A stretch of DNA of 25,000 bases. Origin: Sphaeroforma sirkka. Lineage: Eukaryota > Opisthokonta > Ichthyosporea > Ichthyophonida. Below are positions 1-24,603 of this stretch, in pieces. The position numbers were made by a program, and so were the translations under genes. Positions within the stretch are counted from its first letter, which is position 1, and each line of letters begins with the position of its first letter. The DNA is taken from assembly GCA_001586965.3 (NCBI GenBank), contig LUCW03000071.1, positions 1 to 25,000 on the forward strand. The letters are read 5' to 3'. The notes under the pieces are model-generated. The model was not told where the DNA came from. It ran no database searches and worked only from the letters and a program-made list of their open reading frames with translations.

Positions 1-569
1 TCTAAGTGATATATACGTAACAGATAGTACATGTGATTATATTATCTACTATGATGTCAAGGTAGGTATACTCTACTGGTGCCTGAAACCCTAAACCCTA
101 CAATCCTGGAACATATCTCTGCTCTACCAATGCGTTGGAGAAATTGTACGTTGCAGATATGTACCATTTCATATATCAACTGGTAAAAGGATTGTGGCTA
201 TATATAGAATTTGGATCTCATTTAATCTGCTGTCATATTCATGGGACTGAGCTGGAACGGTAATCAGGGCAAATAAACGTTCGGTCTACCAAATGCTTTT
301 AGACAATTTGGATTTTGAGTATGTGGAATCGTATACCTTGACACATTCAGCTGGTCAAAGTAGTGTGACTATACATAAATTTAGGATCATATCTGATCTG
401 CTGTCCTATCCAATAGAAAACGGTACAGTGGTAGGTACAAACAAAATGATTCAAACTGAATAATAACTTTCTGGTCCATTATTTCTAAATTGAGTGAGTG
501 TGTTCTAAATACACTCCCTAATTTTATTTTTTATAATCTTTATTTTTGGAACAATCCTAATTTCGGCAG
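1..569 (+). other. Upstream intron of the importin-13 gene
   Basis: No coding exon is supported here. The stretch ends in a 3' splice site (tttcggcag, AG at 568-569) feeding the first visible importin-13 exon. It carries a short telomere-like run (ccctaaaccctac) near 85-101. A 38-nt open segment after the AG near position 23 is bounded by splice-like ends, but it resembles nothing in the family. Confidence 0.6.
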
Positions 570-14181
<13,612 letters not shown>

Positions 14182-14995
14182 GCATGTATAGCGAATTGGG
14201 GGGGTGCGAATACTCTTACCAGTGAAGAGGCATACGGCCAGTGTGTGGACTCTACCGGTTCGGAAATGCACAGCTACAAAAAGCAGAAGTAAGGGTGTAC
14301 ACGGCTACATATACGGCCTCGGTTGGAGCCGAATCTACTCGTTAATGGGTTAGAACACACGCCGTTTGTTGTATTAGCCATGGCGCTACCTGACAGATGT
14401 CTTATCAAGAGCCTACGGACGTATCGGGAGCCGAGTACTTTTCTAAAAGCGCTTGGCAGGGCAGTCGACTTTCAGCTGGGCAGTCACTCGGGAGTTCAGA
14501 TCGGAAGGTGCTTGTTCTGTACCAAGAGACAGTTCTAGAAAAGGGACCAGATAATCGCCAGTGGTAGACGGGCATGAACAAGTAATAGACTTTTGACCAA
14601 CTGAATAACAGCTAACCTTAATAACATTATTACCCGCATATGGTGGTGTAGTGCACCGTGAGCAAGACTGGTAGCTCTCACGTGTGCGTATTAAACCAAA
14701 CGAAGAGAAATATGGCTTGATTGAAGACCGGATCGCGAACAGATACTGAATGCACCGAGCACGATGATCAAAAGAAAATTGAATATTTTATATATATATA
14801 TATATGTATAATATTCAATTTCCTTATTTATATCTATATTTATATATCTATATCTCTATATCTCTATATCTCTATATCTCTATATATCCTATATACATAT
14901 ATATATATATATATTGATATATATATATAGATATATATTTTTATATATTTGTATTTATATTTTGTTTTTCATCTTTATATTTTATATTTATATTT

Positions 14996-15077
<82 letters not shown>

Positions 15078-15173
15078 ACATATACATATACATATAAATA
15101 TAAATATACATAAACATATATATATATATATAATATGTGTGATGTGTGTGTGTTTGTTTGTATTCTCTTAGAT

Positions 15174-15212
<39 letters not shown>

Positions 15213-15426
15213 TCGGGTTTCGTTTTTATAGTCATGGAATGGTGATTGTATGAAGAAAAAAAATTCTGAAGTCTTCTTTGCTATCCTATACTGTTTGTAC
15301 ACCATATATTCCATATAACACTCCATGATACATATCATTCATGCTTTGTAGCGGCCTTACTTTGCGCATTGGCTCGCATAAAAACTCTAAATTACTTCTT
15401 CACGCGTGAAATATCAGTTGATGTGT
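14182..15426. other. Convergent intergenic region, IPO13 3' flank and ZIP 3' flank
   Basis: The first ~600 bp are mixed-composition and presumably include the IPO13 3' UTR; I saw no AATAAA there. An open frame of about 70 codons at 14323-14538 has no ATG start and no recognised similarity. From about 14780 to 15210 the sequence is TA-rich, with TA runs at 14998-15073 and 15178-15210. No clear poly(A) signal for the minus-strand gene was found. Confidence 0.6.
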
Positions 15427-17264
15427 TTAATGTGATTCCGTGAAGCCAATTAGAACCATGATGCTCCAACCGAATACCATTGAGCACCCCTGTACCAGAT
15501 TTGATAGGTTGGGCGCCTTCTCTTCCCGCAGCGGTCCCTTCAGTTGAGGATACATGCTTACTAACGCAATGTAAATGAACATTCCTGCTGTGAACGCCAA
15601 TACCCACGGTGTCCAAGCTTCACCTGCCTCAATACCCAAAAATACACCCAGCAACGCTGTTAATCCGCTTCCCATATTCAAAGCAAGTGCACGCTTCACA
15701 CCCGTTCCAGATGCCAAATAGATGCTAAAGTCTCCAAATTCTTGAGGCAATTCGTGCAAGAATATAGCCACAGCGGTAGCAATTCCTGTTGAAGGACTGA
15801 TAGCGAAACTTGCACCCACTGACACACCGTCAACAAAGTTATGGATACCATCGCCAACAGTGATGCACCACGCTACATTGTCAATATTCCTCCAGCCTGT
15901 GTATCTGGGATAGCCTCGACTGCCAGATCTGAATGATATTTCGTCCTCTGTCTTCTCATTAATCTTCTCATCAGTATCTTTGTTAATTTTAACACTGTCA
16001 TAACCATCAACGCCGCCTATCGGCTTGACATCTTTCTCTATCTGTATACAATCACCGTCTATCGTATTTGTGACCTTGACGCGATCGCTCAAATCACTGC
16101 TGTCGGAGTCGTTTCCACTGGTGGCAGGCTCGTGTGTGGTTTCGTGCGTATGCCCACACTCCAGTCCAGCATCTGTGACTAATTCTTCTTCTTGCATCTT
16201 CATTCCCAAGTCTACCATGTCCTCGGGAGAAATAGCTTCATGACTGTGTCCGTGTTGTCCTAATCCGGCTCCATCCAGGATCCCCTCAAGCACGACAAAG
16301 AAGAACAACCCCGCGCACACTGTTATTGTACGGTAGATAACCTCATTTCCGGAAAGGACTACCAGACCACCATCATCTGAATGCACATGCACGCCCAGGG
16401 CGATAGGAAGTAAGTGCAAAACAGCATCTCCAAGCAACACACCGACTGCCAAAGCTACTAGAGCCATAAGTACCCATTTCGCAGTTTTAGGAGCTTTTAA
16501 AACTACGGGAATGATCATTACACCACCTAAAGAGGTAAGACTGATGATGAACACGGAGACCATGGCATAAAGATATGCCTGGCCTTTAGAAGGTGCCTCT
16601 GTAGAATCTGTATCGTCGGTGGTCCCTGTGGAAACGGTGCACGCACCGCTTTCGATCATTTGTATGATTGCGGGACTGAAGTTGGCAGAAAATTGAAGCT
16701 CAGTGGCGCCTTCATCCATATCGATTTCATATAATTCAAATAGGGACTGACCATACAAACACGGAATTACAACCTCTTCTGTGGTTTGTCTCCTTCTACT
16801 AGAAGCAGTGCATTGCCTTCCGTCTTCACTCAACGTATAACCAGAATCACAGTGACACTCGGTGTTGTCCCAGTGACCGTTGCCACTACATGACTTGTCG
16901 TCGGCCGCCACGGTTGTCGCGGTACCCAAACTATCTATGAGTTTATCGATACCATCAGCGTATATGCGATTGGTTGTAGTGTTGAAGTACTTTTCTATCA
17001 ACATATCCATGAAATAATCTGGCTCTAAGATTAATTCACATGCAGTTCCATTGCTATTGACAGATGAATATCCCGCTGAGCAGTGGCATTCACCGTCGTG
17101 CATATGCCCATACCCACTACACTCCTCCTCGTGATCATGATCATGATCATGATCTGCATCGTCTTCCCCTTCTGCCGTGCATCCTAAACCGTCAGATGTG
17201 ATAGAATAGTCAAGTTCACATACACAGATGTCCTGCGCTGAGAGTTCCCCATGTCCGGAACAAA
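15427..17264 (-). CDS. ZIP gene exon 2 (EGF repeats and transporter body)
   Basis: The uninterrupted main exon begins with two bases of a split codon, then CSGHGEL, and ends FTESH-TAA. It holds all EGF repeats and all membrane segments. Base composition is clearly more balanced than in the flanking spacers, as expected for coding sequence. Confidence 0.93.
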
Positions 17265-17570
17265 CTGTACGATAAATAAACACTCAAAAGTTAGCACGAT
17301 ACAATGGGCGAAACAACTGTAAGATTGAATCTGGTTCGATCAAAAAACGACAGAGGTGAAAGTATATGTGCGTAAAGGAACACCAGGTAAGTTTGCCATT
17401 TAAACACAAAACATAGTAGCCGACGTATATTGAAATGGGTATGATCACATACCAGGTATCGTTGTCTGAGCTATAGATAAATTCGTGAGCAATGATAACT
17501 GCAGTAGTAGCATTAGAGGGCAGGCTACATAAGCCTTGCAACACCCCGTAAGGCCGGAACGTGAGAACAT
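15427..17570 (-). CDS. LIV-1 subfamily ZIP (SLC39) metal transporter with EGF-like ectodomain
   Basis: Predicted zinc/divalent-metal importer of about 651 residues in two exons (17570-17453 and 17264-15427, stop TAA). Order: signal peptide ending near SIA|QTT; three EGF-like repeats with C..G.G...C.C...C spacing (about 41-68, 88-115, 165-191); an Asp/His run (75-86); a LIV-1 ectodomain end with SPAIIQMIESGAC, a degenerate PAL motif (about 236-248); then eight membrane segments (about 270-296, 303-326, 349-370, 503-527, 533-558, 565-585, 592-612, 630-648). Signatures are GDAVLHLLP in TM2, HNFVDG in TM4 and HELPQEFGDF in TM5. The TM3-TM4 loop is long and His-rich (HGHSH, HTHETTHE). The LIV-1 signature usually reads HEXPHEXGD; here Gln replaces the second His. 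The protein probably acts at the plasma or another endomembrane. The EGF modules suggest a holozoan lineage. Confidence 0.93.
17453..17570 (-). CDS. ZIP gene exon 1, signal-peptide exon
   Basis: This exon is short and is joined by a 188-bp intron (donor CCTG|gtatgt at 17452, acceptor atcgtacag ending 17265) to the large exon. Phase agrees: one base left here, two bases at 17264-17263. The frame encodes a basic start (MFSRSGLTGCCK), a hydrophobic core (PLMLLLQLSLL) and SIAQTT. It opens after an in-frame TGA upstream, and the first ATG is at 17570. A second ATG at 17513 would also give a signal peptide, 19 residues shorter. The ATG at 17283 is inside the intron and is not the start. Confidence 0.8.
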
Positions 17571-19859
17571 CAGGAATGGCTTTGTTCCAGGTGACTCTTG
17601 AAGATGGGTTCAGTGCTACTGTTGTATGTAGAATGATTCCCCTCGAATTACAAAACTATACGTAGAACTAGTGACTTATGTAGTTGCCTGTGAGACAAAT
17701 AAACTAAATCCATGCCGGTGTCAATATTTGTCGTTGGCTTTTGACTGTACAGTATCACATTTCGTGTTTATGTGCGGTCGCGAATTAGGAATTAAAAAAT
17801 CTCCACTAGTCCATGACGCCATGCCCCATGGTTGCGATGCAGTTGATACATAACATCCTGGGACCTGGGTATACCACTAAAAATGTGTGAGCTCGCCGCA
17901 CTTCTCATTGAGTCATTGTTGCTGGCCTCGCGTTCTCGCCGTCTGATCCCTAGATATTGATTAGTGAATAACTGAATACCCCAGCAAAAATTGGCAAGTA
18001 CTTGGGCCTCGTTAGTGCTGATTGAGTGATTGTATCAGTAGTAAATTAGTACACATCTCTATCTTTAGGCTCCTCTACGCCTCGGCGCCTCGTACATGCT
18101 TTTTTTAATTTAAAAAAGGGTCGGTGGAAGGATCGGCGTCATTACCTTGTGCCTTGTGGGGCCAAATTAATACGGTATAGTATTTGCCTCTCCTTTCTTC
18201 TGGTCCCTGTCTTATTTGGTAATATTTAAAAATATTCAAAAGAGAGTACGTCTTTCGGAAAAATGGTGCATTGATGGCGTTATTCTATAATTCTGTCACA
18301 TTCGTGACATTCCACAATATTTTGTTTAAAAAAATACATTTATTTATGGCGCCTAATTGCCTGTTGGGCTATTGGTGACCATCAGACCATGTGTATCTTT
18401 TTTCTTTTCTATTTTTCTAAAATATTATTATAAATATTTTTGTTTGTGTATGACTGTATGACACAAGTTGACAACTGGCAACCGGTAAATAATGTGGTAT
18501 TTTTTTCTAAAAGTAAGTTGGCAGTTGGCACGGAGTCCCACTGTCTCAGGGGCCCAGACACCCAATAGGTCTCAGAACCCAGGCCTTTGGCCCTATTGCT
18601 CTCACATATTTCATAATATTTTTTTAAAACACAACCAAAAATGTATAAACCATATATATATTTACGTTTTAGCCAAGAGACCTAAATTAATTTTTCACTA
18701 CATATTCCATATTTTCGTTTTGGCGGCCCTCAGTGCCCCAATGTTGCTATATTATTATGTACCGAACATTACGGTTTTTTTAATTAAAAATATAAATACT
18801 TCTTGGAGTGTTTTCTGCACTGAAGAAGCCAGATTGAAACTCCAGGGCTTCAGGAGTCCTAAGGACACCCATATATCCACACAAAAAACGTATTTCGTAT
18901 CTAATTTTTTAAAGTCGGATGTTTCATATTTTCTGAAAGCTTTTGGCTACAATACATGTTTAGGATTTCCAAAAAATCTTCCCGTATTGCGTATTTTAAA
19001 ATAATAATAAATATAATAAAATATAATACGACTATTTTTCGCCATAATATTCCATATCCATGAATATGAGTACCTCTCTAGCTCTCTATCAGTAGTAGAT
19101 ACTAGAGAGAGAGGCCTCACGGACAAATAAAAGATGGGCGATGGCGCAGTGCACTCCAAAACGCCACCAACTCGATTTTTTATTTATTAATTTTATTACA
19201 AGCGCCATACTTTTCAAATCATGTTTTTTTTTAAACAAAGTATTTATGTGAATTCTATGTTTTGCACACAATATTATATAAATACATAATGAAATTGAAA
19301 TATAGTGAACATATTATGACTACAACTAGGATAAGATACCGCATCCTAGGAAGAACAATATATCATGCTCATTCGGTCGAAGGGATACAACACGTAGATT
19401 GTTGATCGACTATGATACGTAACACCGTGTGATCAATAGTGCGTACAAATGGATCACATATTAGACACCCTCTCGAATCTCACAGACTTTAGAAGTTGCA
19501 TATAATAAATTGACATGAAAAGATTAACAGTTTCAGGATTTGTATATTGTATGTATAAAACGTTATTCGCTATAATTTTCAAGCCAGCATGGACGGTTGT
19601 CAAGGATATCCGTTATTAGGTTCACGGTGTGGTCAAAGGCATCCTCATTCACGCCTACTGCGGCATCTATAACATTTTCCACAGTGTTGTCAAGGACATT
19701 CGCAATTCTGCTCACTTCGGTGTCAAGGACAATCAAGATTTTTTTCTAACGTATTGCTGATAGTAAAATATCGCAAGTTTACAACTTTGACACAATATTA
19801 CCACTGCTTGTGCACTGTAGTTTGACCTCGAAAGAGTATTGAAGATCTTGTAATATCAG
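17571..19859. other. Spacer between the divergent ZIP and unknown plus-strand genes
   Basis: The ZIP 5' flank and probably the missing 5' part of the downstream plus-strand gene lie here, but I cannot define an exon. About 18080-19060 alternates T/A homopolymer runs with short GC-rich islands. A near-palindrome ctttttttaatttaaaaaag lies at about 18099-18118. A hairpin CTCTCTAG/CTAGAGAG lies at about 19074-19109. Degenerate gttgtcaaggacatt repeats lie at about 19592-19736. No transposase or tRNA was recognised. Confidence 0.55.
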
Positions 19860-20732
19860 CAGCGCTTGCTGCATTATCGAGAGATTCCTGGGTGCATAAA
19901 CTCTGGGCACCAGTTTGTGCATGACATGTGAGTACGGGATTGAAAACAACAGCGACTATCTGAACAACCATGTCGGCAGCAGATGGTAGCAAGTTTTTAA
20001 CGATAATTACATGCATGCAAATCATCGTTAGGGGTAGCTAGATATGTGGGGATGTCAGCATTGACAACATCTGACATTGACGGCCATATCACGATGGCTG
20101 ACTAAAGGAAGCATAGTTAGAGTCGCCTTGAAGGCATTGCTAATGACACCCATTTTTCTCTTTTAGCGGCTTCATAACACTCGACAAGGGAATCGAACAG
20201 TTAAAAAACCAATATTATATCAACAAATGGGTCAGCGGTGAGTAAAGTGACTTATACCTGTATAACTAAAGAACAGGCAGGTGCGCCATTGTTGGCTGCA
20301 CCGAGTTCACGTTGTAGGGTGGTTGTACCTTTCTCCGCATACAGATGTGTTGGGCCGAAGCAGCATTGATCTCACCAAGTGCGGTGTCTTCTATGTAGAT
20401 GACGAGTGCTGTAACATCAGCATATCATTAAGGATAAGGCATCAGAATCGATAGCGAGACGGTGATGGAGGCGATAGCAACAATGTCCGACTTGTTGTGA
20501 TGATACGCAGGGTCTGCTTTAAACTTCTTTTGTATATTAGATTCCCTATACGTACCCTGAATGCCACAACTGATGAACTCGAGTCTAATCGAATACGCAG
20601 CAGCCTCCAAAATGACAAAAGTACACGACTACGTGAGTCGTGACAGCTCGCTAGTATTAATATTTATTTATTTTGAAAATAGTTCCCAGTTCTTATCTAA
20701 AGAATCTAAAATATTTTTCTTTTTTGTTTTAA
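19860..20732 (+). CDS. Unidentified gene fragment, four phase-linked exons
   Basis: Exon A 19860-19927 (atatcag| ... |gtgagt) encodes QRLLHYREIPGCINSGHQF. Exon B 20167-20237 (ctcttttag| ... |gtgagt) encodes GFITLDKGIEQLK... Exon C starts 20345 (catacag|) and encodes VLGRSSIDLTKCGVFYVDDE, with its 3' end uncertain (weak donor near 20406). Exon D 20541-20632 (tatattag| ... |gtgagt) encodes FPIRTLNATTDELES... A to B and B to C phases agree; C to D needs the weak GTGCTG donor. A last exon 20683-20732 with TAA would place the stop 36 bp before AATAAA. I do not recognise the family. Minus-strand open frames overlap but lack comparable splice support. Confidence 0.5.
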
Positions 20733-20768
20733 AAAACAATCACTTTTTGTCATTTTGAAGGCTATGTA

Positions 20769-20778
20769 AATAAATAAA
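20769..20778 (+). terminator. Overlapping AATAAA polyadenylation signals
   Basis: aataaataaa on the plus strand contains two overlapping AATAAA hexamers downstream of the unidentified plus-strand exons. In such AT-rich DNA the motif can occur by chance. Confidence 0.4.
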
Positions 20779-20782
20779 AATT

Positions 20783-21152
20783 GCACAATGCACATTGCAG
20801 CCTCCTTAATTAATGACATAAAACAACGTAGTTGTTGTTTTTTTTTTAAACCAAAATTTTATTTCACATATATATGTATAAATACGACACTCGACATTGT
20901 CGACAATCGGCTATTATTTTCCTCTTTTTGCTTAAAAAACAAACAAAACAAAGTATTAAAAAAAACAAAACAAACAAAACAAAGATCTCTATAATGTAGA
21001 TGGCAGTATTTACTATTTAGCGTAAATGTAAATAAACATATTTACATTATGTACACTCTATCTAAATATATCAATAAGCAAGTTTACAGCGAAACACTAT
21101 ATTGTAAATATAGAAATATGAAACATGTACGTATTTATATGCCTTTTGTTTT

Positions 21153-21206
<54 letters not shown>

Positions 21207-21218
21207 TGTGTGTGTGTA

Positions 21219-21260
<42 letters not shown>

Positions 21261-22539
21261 TACATACATACATATATATATTGAAAATATAAAAAATAAT
21301 ATAAAATCGTCATACTTAATAATTAAATAGTATATATAAATGCATGAAATATGTTTGTGCACATGGACACATCAATCACATATCACACATCAACATATAT
21401 ATACATATATATATATATGTAATATATATAATAATATATATTATATATATATGTATATATGTATATACATAATATGTATATACATATATATATATATAAT
21501 ACGTTTTTAATATATATATGATATAATATAATAATACATAATATATAACATATATATATAATATAATATATATATATAATATATACATATATATATCATC
21601 ACATGCATGCACGCATGCATGTACGCACCATGTATATATATGTATAATAATAATGCATGCATGCACACATTATATAAGTTGAGAATATTAAAGAAAACAA
21701 TATAAAAGATCGTCATACATGACAATTAAATAGTGTATGCATGGAAATGCATAAGGCATGTTTGTGCGCATGGACACAGATCATCAACGCATGGACACAC
21801 GTATGTATCATATGTCATTAATAATATATATATATAATAATATTATTAATAATAATAAGCTACATATATGTTATTATGATGCATATAATATATATAATAA
21901 TATATAATAATATATGTAATAATACATATATGTATAATAATAATAATACGTTAATATGTTTATGTAAATACATCATTAATATATATTATATATGAATAAT
22001 CAATATAATAATAATATATATATTCAATATATATATCATAACATGCATGCGTATGCACTTGCATGCGCACACATGTATGTAATGGCCAATAGTATAATAT
22101 GTATATAATAATAATAATAATAATAATAATACAACCATGTGCATGTTATATGGTATATAATAATATATGGATGGATAATGCTACGTTAGTAAATATATAA
22201 TAATAAATGCATGCATGTATATTGCACTACTTGCACGCACGCACGGCATTGTCAACAACACATGCATAGCCATATGTAATAATAACCAATAATATAATAT
22301 ATATAATATTATTATATATAAATAATATTATATGTAATATTATTGAGCATATAGGCATATTAACAAATAATAATGCATATCGTAATATTATACATATATA
22401 TACATATAGGTATAATACATATATAATATAATATACATATATGTATTATGTACAATACATATATATATATAATATGTATATGTGTATGTATTATATATAT
22501 ATTGTTATATATATACATATATATATATATAATAATATA

Positions 22540-22572
<33 letters not shown>

Positions 22573-22582
22573 ATATATTATG

Positions 22583-22614
<32 letters not shown>

Positions 22615-22781
22615 CAAGATTATATATATATTATATATATATATATATAAATTTAATGTATTTACATGCATATACACGCATACATACACACACACGTACA
22701 CACACACACACACACATGTATGTATTTATGTATGTATATATATATGTATGTATGTATGTATGCATAATGCATGTATGTATG

Positions 22782-22813
<32 letters not shown>

Positions 22814-22830
22814 AAATAAGTGACTTAGTA
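20783..22830. repeat. Extreme AT-rich simple-sequence region
   Basis: No gene is supported. TA runs lie at about 21157-21202 and 21221-21257, with mixed TA/AAT tracts across 21400-22660. An (AAT)n run is at about 22105-22131, a CA run at about 22686-22716, and ATGT repeats at about 22717-22814. Scattered GCATGC clusters lie near 21600, 22040 and 22205. Poly-Tyr/Ile open frames here are repeat artefacts. Confidence 0.9.
21284..21800. repeat. ~100-bp direct duplication, ~400 bp apart
   Basis: The segment at about 21284-21380 (aatataaaa...atcgtcatac, aattaaatagt, atgtttgtgcacatggacac) recurs, diverged, at about 21684-21780 (atcgtcatacatgacaattaaatagt, catgtttgtgcgcatggacac). It shows that the AT-rich block grew partly by segmental duplication. 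Confidence 0.75.
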
Positions 22831-22896
22831 ACAAGTAATACTTGTATATAATCTTTACTTTGTAAACCTGTACATAGTAAAACATCATTAATATAA

Positions 22897-23024
22897 CACG
22901 GCCCTCTGGATGATGATGCGCAGATGCGGTCAAGTGGCAATTCGGACAAATGGCCATTTTTCCCCTACACCTTATTGCTGTTGGCGAAAATTGCTGTTCG
23001 ACCAGACAAATCTAGAGGGCTGTG
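22897..23024. mobile_element. Possible 128-bp foldback/MITE-like element
   Basis: Terminal inverted repeats CACGGCCCTCT at 22897-22907 and AGAGGGCTGTG at 23014-23024 match at 10 of 11 positions. The interior is GC-richer than the AT-rich flanks. No convincing target-site duplication (at most AA) and no second copy was seen in the window, so chance is possible. Confidence 0.3.
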
Positions 23025-23149
23025 AAAATCAAATGTAAATATTTATATATAAATCAATATTACACACAGCTATCAGTTAGGGGGTTTTTAGCTATCAATA
23101 CCGCTGTTTCTGTTGTTTTTTTTGGGCCTCGCGGGCCGCGGCTCACATC

Positions 23150-23229
23150 CATAGCCTTCTAGTCTGATTTTTAGGTGGATTTTTTTATTTTGTCCATTCA
23201 CCCGTAGCCGTTCGTTTTAGAAGGCTATG
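23150..23229. repeat. 12-bp perfect inverted repeat
   Basis: CATAGCCTTCTA at 23150-23161 and TAGAAGGCTATG at 23218-23229 are exact reverse complements with a 56-bp loop rich in T. This could form a stem-loop in RNA or be the ends of a small decayed element. Confidence 0.6.
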
Positions 23230-24419
23230 ATTTCACCCCGTTCAATTATTTGCGACCTATCTTCTGACCTACATATCTATTTAGGGTCCTAGCTAGAGTA
23301 GGGCGTAGGCTATTTGGTATTTCTTCCCCTCCCACCAGTCCCCGGAGGGGGATGTAGGCAAACTTCGGGAAGGAATTGTTGCTGGCTGAAAATTGGATGG
23401 TCATGACTTGTAGTCTTGTGTGTATAGAAATCAGAGGGCTACCTCACACCGTTTCTCGTTACTTTTATTCCATGTGCGGTCCTCTGTGTACTCATAGGTG
23501 CACCTTGCGGGTCTAACATTTTAAGTGTGTAAAATCGAACCAGTCCTGTAAAAAACACTTAGGTAGGTTCTGCTGATCACATTATAACCGTTATAACGTT
23601 TTAAAGTTGAATAAATATGCGTTTACGTTCAACTTCTATTTCGCACACCCATAACGTAATGATCTTAGCGGTGGGCAGAAGGCTACTTTAAAGTTTTTTG
23701 TTTTTTGTCTTTTTGTATTTATTTTATTGATAAGGATGCTTTTTACATAACTATTTTAAAACCTAAAGAAAAAGAAAACAGGAAAAAATTGATGACGCAG
23801 AAAATAGAAACCTAAACACGGTTTGCTCAATTTTCAATTTTTTTTAAACGTTGAACACAACTATAACGATATATTTTTATACGTTTTTCAAAAAGCAGAA
23901 TAAAGCTCTTTTATGATTATTAATTATAGTCAGTCAAAATAATAAAACGCTATGTAGTAGCCTATGAATGAATGGGATGTGACTAATACATCACGATGAC
24001 TCATCGGAATGTTCCTTACTCATGGCTTCATTAGTACATATCCTAGGATATATTTTTTAACCATACGTATGCATGCATGTATGTATGTATGTGTATCCGG
24101 ATGGGTGGATGGGTGGATGGGTGGATGCAAGCTTTCCGAAGGACGTACAGCCAAGCTGATGATAAGTTAACAACTACAGGTCTACGTTTATGGGCTAGAG
24201 GCGTAGTGCTGAGCAAAGCATTATCATTGTTGAGCAGGTCGACAGCTGTTGAAAGAACGATCACTAGTCAACCTGCTAACCAATTCATTTTGTGGCAGTA
24301 TAGTTAGAGGAATTCGCCGGACGTGTTCGTTGTTATTATCCTTTCAGTCCTAGAATTAATATAAGAGGTTATCCCGCCGATGCGATTAGCCGATAGATAG
24401 AAACATAAACTAAAGTGAG

Positions 24420-24603
24420 ATGTCGATGTTCTCATGGTATTGGCCGACTTCTGAGAACGATGTGAAGCTCTCAGAACAGAAGATGTTTAAAGATTTGACC
24501 CACGATTATAAAATACACCAGGTGCCTATATTCGAAGGGAAGGAACACATCAATACAATTACCGTTCTACCTACTTTCAAAGTACATGGAAGTTCTGAAG
24601 ATG
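24420..24603 (+). CDS. First coding exon of a CGI-58/ABHD4/ABHD5-like alpha/beta hydrolase
   Basis: The family acts in lipid metabolism; ABHD5 is the lipid-droplet co-activator of ATGL, and ABHD4 and yeast relatives are lipases or acyl-hydrolases. The exon begins at ATG 24420 and encodes 61 residues plus one base before donor GATG|gtatgt at 24604. MSMFSWYWPTSENDVKLSEQ and the following KMFKDL align with the N-terminus of ABHD5 ([21 protein letters not shown]), including the Trp-rich start that anchors ABHD5 to lipid droplets. The exon ends before the HGFGGG and catalytic core, which must lie beyond the window. A second Met at codon 3 is an alternative start. The ABHD4 versus ABHD5 split cannot be decided from this exon. 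Confidence 0.75.

Larger units (their letters stand above)
22831..24419. other. Spacer upstream of the hydrolase gene
   Basis: Non-coding as far as I can see. It holds two inverted-repeat structures (described separately). A repeated AGGCTA/TAGCCT motif is scattered through 23150-23960. A short (TGGATGGG)n run lies at about 24102-24126. The last ~250 bp presumably include the promoter and 5' UTR of the downstream gene; no TATA box was identified with confidence. Confidence 0.55.

Noticed and set aside
23..60. 38-nt exon-like segment at the left edge
   Set aside because: It is open between an AG and gtaggt, but the translation has no importin-13 resemblance and the phase does not fit exon 1.
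14323..14538. 71-codon open frame downstream of importin-13
   Set aside because: No ATG start, no recognised motif and no splice context; possibly 3' UTR.
17281..17283. Methionine at the start of the long ZIP open frame
   Set aside because: It lies in the intron just upstream of a consensus acceptor. The upstream exon supplies a phase-matched signal peptide.
17284..17544. 86-codon minus-strand open frame beside the ZIP gene
   Set aside because: It reads the signal-peptide exon in the wrong frame and continues through the intron.
19798..20025. Minus-strand open frame (also 20428-20610)
   Set aside because: It overlaps plus-strand exons that have better splice sites and agreeing phases. Strand is not fully settled, so this is a preference, not proof.
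19860..20632. Rictor-like identity for the unknown plus-strand exons
   Set aside because: Only a faint hydrophobic pattern (LL....IP...G..F...GFI) fits. The following conserved Rictor segments are absent downstream.
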